10,000 bases of DNA, taken from NCBI GenBank assembly GCA_014634225.1, contig BLFN01000798.1, positions 643,685 to 653,684 of the forward strand. Direction: 5' to 3'. The position numbers were made by a program, and so were the translations under genes. This DNA comes from Acropora yongei. Lineage: Eukaryota; Cnidaria; Anthozoa; Scleractinia; Acroporidae. Below the pieces are notes generated by a model that worked only from the letters and a program-made list of their open reading frames with translations, did not search any database and was not told where the DNA came from. Shown here piece after piece: positions 7,836-10,000 of this stretch (position 1 is the first letter of the stretch; each line of letters begins with the position of its first letter).

Positions 7836-9730
7836 ATGGATCGTGTAATCTGTATTGTATTTCTGCTCGTCTACTTTTCCTTTACTGTTAACATAGCAGG
7901 TGAGTAATTCCTTTCATTAAGAAATTAAATTTTGTCTGGGTGTTGACGCTTTTGTTAAAGTTACTTGAAGTATTTCAACAACACGAATTACGTGATTCGC
8001 AAATGACTCTCTGATAAAGATTTCACTCGTCTGTTTGCTTGTTTAGTCAAACTGCCGGGACCAACCGATCGACATTTGTTAGACGGTCTACAGAAGTCAT
8101 TTCCTCGAGTTGAAAAAGTAGTTTACAACCAAAATAATAAACCCTCTGTATATCTCACTAATTTTCTTCACTAGTGCTGCTAGGGAGAAATACACTTTTA
8201 ACACATCTCGTCTTATGATATTATTTCAAGTACAATACTATTTATGTAGGGTCAACGACTGCACTTCTGTGAGTTAATGTCGATGATTGTACAATTCCTT
8301 GGTAAATTACCAGCTGAGGAATCATGTTCTCCAGTTTGCATGTGCTTTGTTACGGTTAACACAATTATGGTGTCTTCGGTTAGCATGCTGACTATAATTT
8401 GTTTCCAAGCATTGGACATTGTGTTCAAGGTATCGTTTACATGTTCTCTGATGTAATATTCTTCCTAGGTGGCCAAGCACAGCAAGTTGGTAAGTCGAGC
8501 ACTTAGTTTTTAGCGCTAAATAAAATCAGATTAATGATTTATAATCCCGTTATGGCAGATATTCGCCCGCGCTAACAAAGCATCATAGCTGAAGTAAATC
8601 CAATGTTGAAAAAGTTTTCATTGCAAGAAGAGAACACTGTCAACACAGTTGATAAAGTATTAAATGAATAATGATAATTTTGAGTGATTGGCATTTACAT
8701 TCACACCCTCGTTGCCGAGTGCTCGTGTAATCTGCCTCGCACGTGCTCTCTTTTCTCTGACAACTGCCAAGTCCGCTTCTCTCAAGATATAAATGATTTT
8801 AAAATATTTTAGTTGTGGTGAGAATTTTTAAGAAATTTCATCACTGCACTCAGGAAACTCAAGGATTTTTTCTATACACTTCCTGTGTGGCCAACATTTT
8901 TTCAAATTCCTCACTGGTCGGACGTTAATTAATGCGTTGGCAATATATTTAATTGTCGTTAAGATCTTGTTTATTCAAAAAATCTTTAGGATTTAGAACT
9001 TCACTTTATCGAAAGATGAACACACAACCAATCAGCGAGTTAGCTAAAAATAACATGTCGTGAATCCTAGCCGAGAAACTTTGGCATAGAGCTGTATAGA
9101 TATGCCGCAGAATAGTTTTTTGAGCAGAGTTGGAAGGAATACTAGTATAGCTTGTTGTAGTTTTGTTTTGTTAATTGTAACGTAGGGACAACCGCTCGTC
9201 ATGATGAAGGCAATGTAAAAGTTGTATATCTCAAATTTTAGGCGATTGTGGTGGATTTGAAAAAAGGGCAAGTGGAAGTATACAGACACCAAACTATCCT
9301 CTCAATTATCCGGAGGACAAAGTGTGTTCCTGGATAATAGAAGTACAAGCTGGTGATAAAGTTATTCTTTCGTTTGAGTCATTTGACCTTGAAGAGGATG
9401 CAGTTTGTCGGTACGATTACGTGCTGATACGAGATGGCTCGTCTTCCAAAAGCCCATTGGTTGGGAAGTTTTGTGGCAAAAGTAGACCAGCCACCATAAC
9501 ATCCACTGACAATTATCTGTGGATCCTTTTCAATTCTGATTCGTACGCTACAAGTCATGGCTTCAAGGCAATCTGGACAAGTGAATTTGTGAAGACGATT
9601 ACTACAACTGCCGATTTTACTTCTACGACAAGTTCAACTGCTGCTACCACGCGGGGTACTACTGTACGTGATGCAAGGTCACCATCTCCATCAACGCCAA
9701 GGTCATCTAATCCACAAACCCCTCATTCAG
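7836..9730 (+). CDS. Secreted or membrane CUB-domain protein, 5' part (three exons, probably continues past right edge)
   Basis: Seen: exons 7836-7899, 8469-8489 and 9242-9730 join through phase-1 introns (donors GTGAGT at 7900 and GTAAGT at 8490; acceptors CCTAG and TTTTAG). Residues 1-21 form a signal peptide with core ICIVFLLVYFSFTV. Residues 23-29 come from a 21-nt microexon (GGQAQQV). Residues 31-142 form one complete CUB domain: Cys31, Cys57, Cys84 and Cys106 are the four disulfide cysteines; TPNYPLNYP, YDYVLIRDG and GF.A.W are hallmarks. Glu79, Asp87 and Asp128 fit the calcium-binding set of cbCUB domains. Residues 143-191 are Ser/Thr/Pro-rich, a likely O-glycosylated linker. Known: CUB domains act in extracellular protein-protein binding in proteases, receptors and developmental factors. 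No second domain is visible, so the protein type cannot be named. The end is unsettled: CAG/GTTGGT at 9731 would splice onward in phase 1, while read-through stops at TGA 9742-9744. Confidence 0.82.
7900..8468 (+). other. Intron 1 of the CUB gene
   Basis: GTGAGT donor and TTCTTCCTAG acceptor, phase 1. No further exon or repeat is recognised inside it. Confidence 0.7.
8490..9241 (+). other. Intron 2 of the CUB gene
   Basis: GTAAGT donor and CAAATTTTAG acceptor, phase 1. An 82-codon minus-strand open frame here (9044-9292) overlaps the CUB exon antisense and has no domain, so it is treated as incidental. Confidence 0.7.
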
Positions 9731-10000
9731 GTTGGTTGACTTGAATTCGAAACTGTGCTCAGCTACTCTAAGTTCTGTTAGATATATTGTCTTTCTTGGA
9801 GAACTAAAATCCTGGTCATTTAGTAGAAATGACCTCTTATGCCTAATCCTCCTTTTTGGTGTCTATTCCGATTATGTACCCCAATCGATATTGTCACGAA
9901 CAAAAAAAAGGTTCTAAATAGGACAATCATATGACTTTTGGAGGGCATATAGTTTATTTGTGGCCCGAGTAGCATCATTAGCGCCTGAGCGGAGCGAGAG
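9731..10000 (+). other. Likely CUB-gene intron 3 or 3' flank
   Basis: No AATAAA is found after the possible stop at 9742-9744, and no further exon is recognised. The last 20 bases (GCGCCTGAGCGGAGCGAGAG) are GC-rich, unlike what precedes them, and may be the start of a dispersed repeat cut by the window edge. Confidence 0.4.

Noticed and set aside
9044..9292. 82-codon minus-strand open frame
   Set aside because: Antisense to the start of the CUB exon and its intron, with no domain.
1..10000. Bacterial-type systems, CRISPR arrays, tRNA or rRNA genes
   Set aside because: No spaced direct repeats, cloverleaf elements or rRNA sequence were seen, and gene structure is clearly that of an intron-rich animal genome.

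Overview
The window looks like animal nuclear DNA. It is AT-rich, genes are split into short exons by introns with GT-AG ends, and it carries microsatellites and a degenerate palindromic repeat. No bacterial operon, ribosome binding site, CRISPR array, tRNA or rRNA was seen. The domain mix, intron density and repeat style fit an anthozoan cnidarian, perhaps a stony coral. The phylum is inference; the animal assignment is firm.

Left part (1-1160, minus strand): the first three coding exons of CLP1, the polynucleotide 5'-hydroxyl kinase of mRNA 3'-end processing and tRNA splicing. Only the N-terminal domain (76 residues) lies here; the rest is beyond the left edge. The third exon ends at a perfect match to the 5' splice site of a minor-spliceosome (U12, AT-AC) intron.

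Middle left (1161-2133): a divergent intergenic region with a consensus E2F site, a YY1-like motif and a short upstream ORF on the CLP1 side.

Centre (2134-6129, plus strand): an eight-exon gene that can be assembled completely with consistent intron phases into 359 residues. It has an N-terminal part with two hydrophobic segments, about five ankyrin repeats and a short basic tail, then an AATAAA signal. I do not recognise a named orthologue. Its first intron holds mirrored AAT/ATT microsatellites.

6130-7690: intergenic, with one diverged palindromic repeat and no supported gene.

Right part (7695-9730 and beyond, plus strand): the 5' end of a secreted or membrane CUB-domain protein. It has a TATA-like box, a signal-peptide exon, a 21-nt microexon, and an exon with a complete CUB domain followed by a Ser/Thr/Pro-rich linker. 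All its introns are phase 1. It probably continues past the right edge.

The three genes show no obvious shared pathway. The only positional relationship of note is the head-to-head arrangement of CLP1 and the ankyrin gene.
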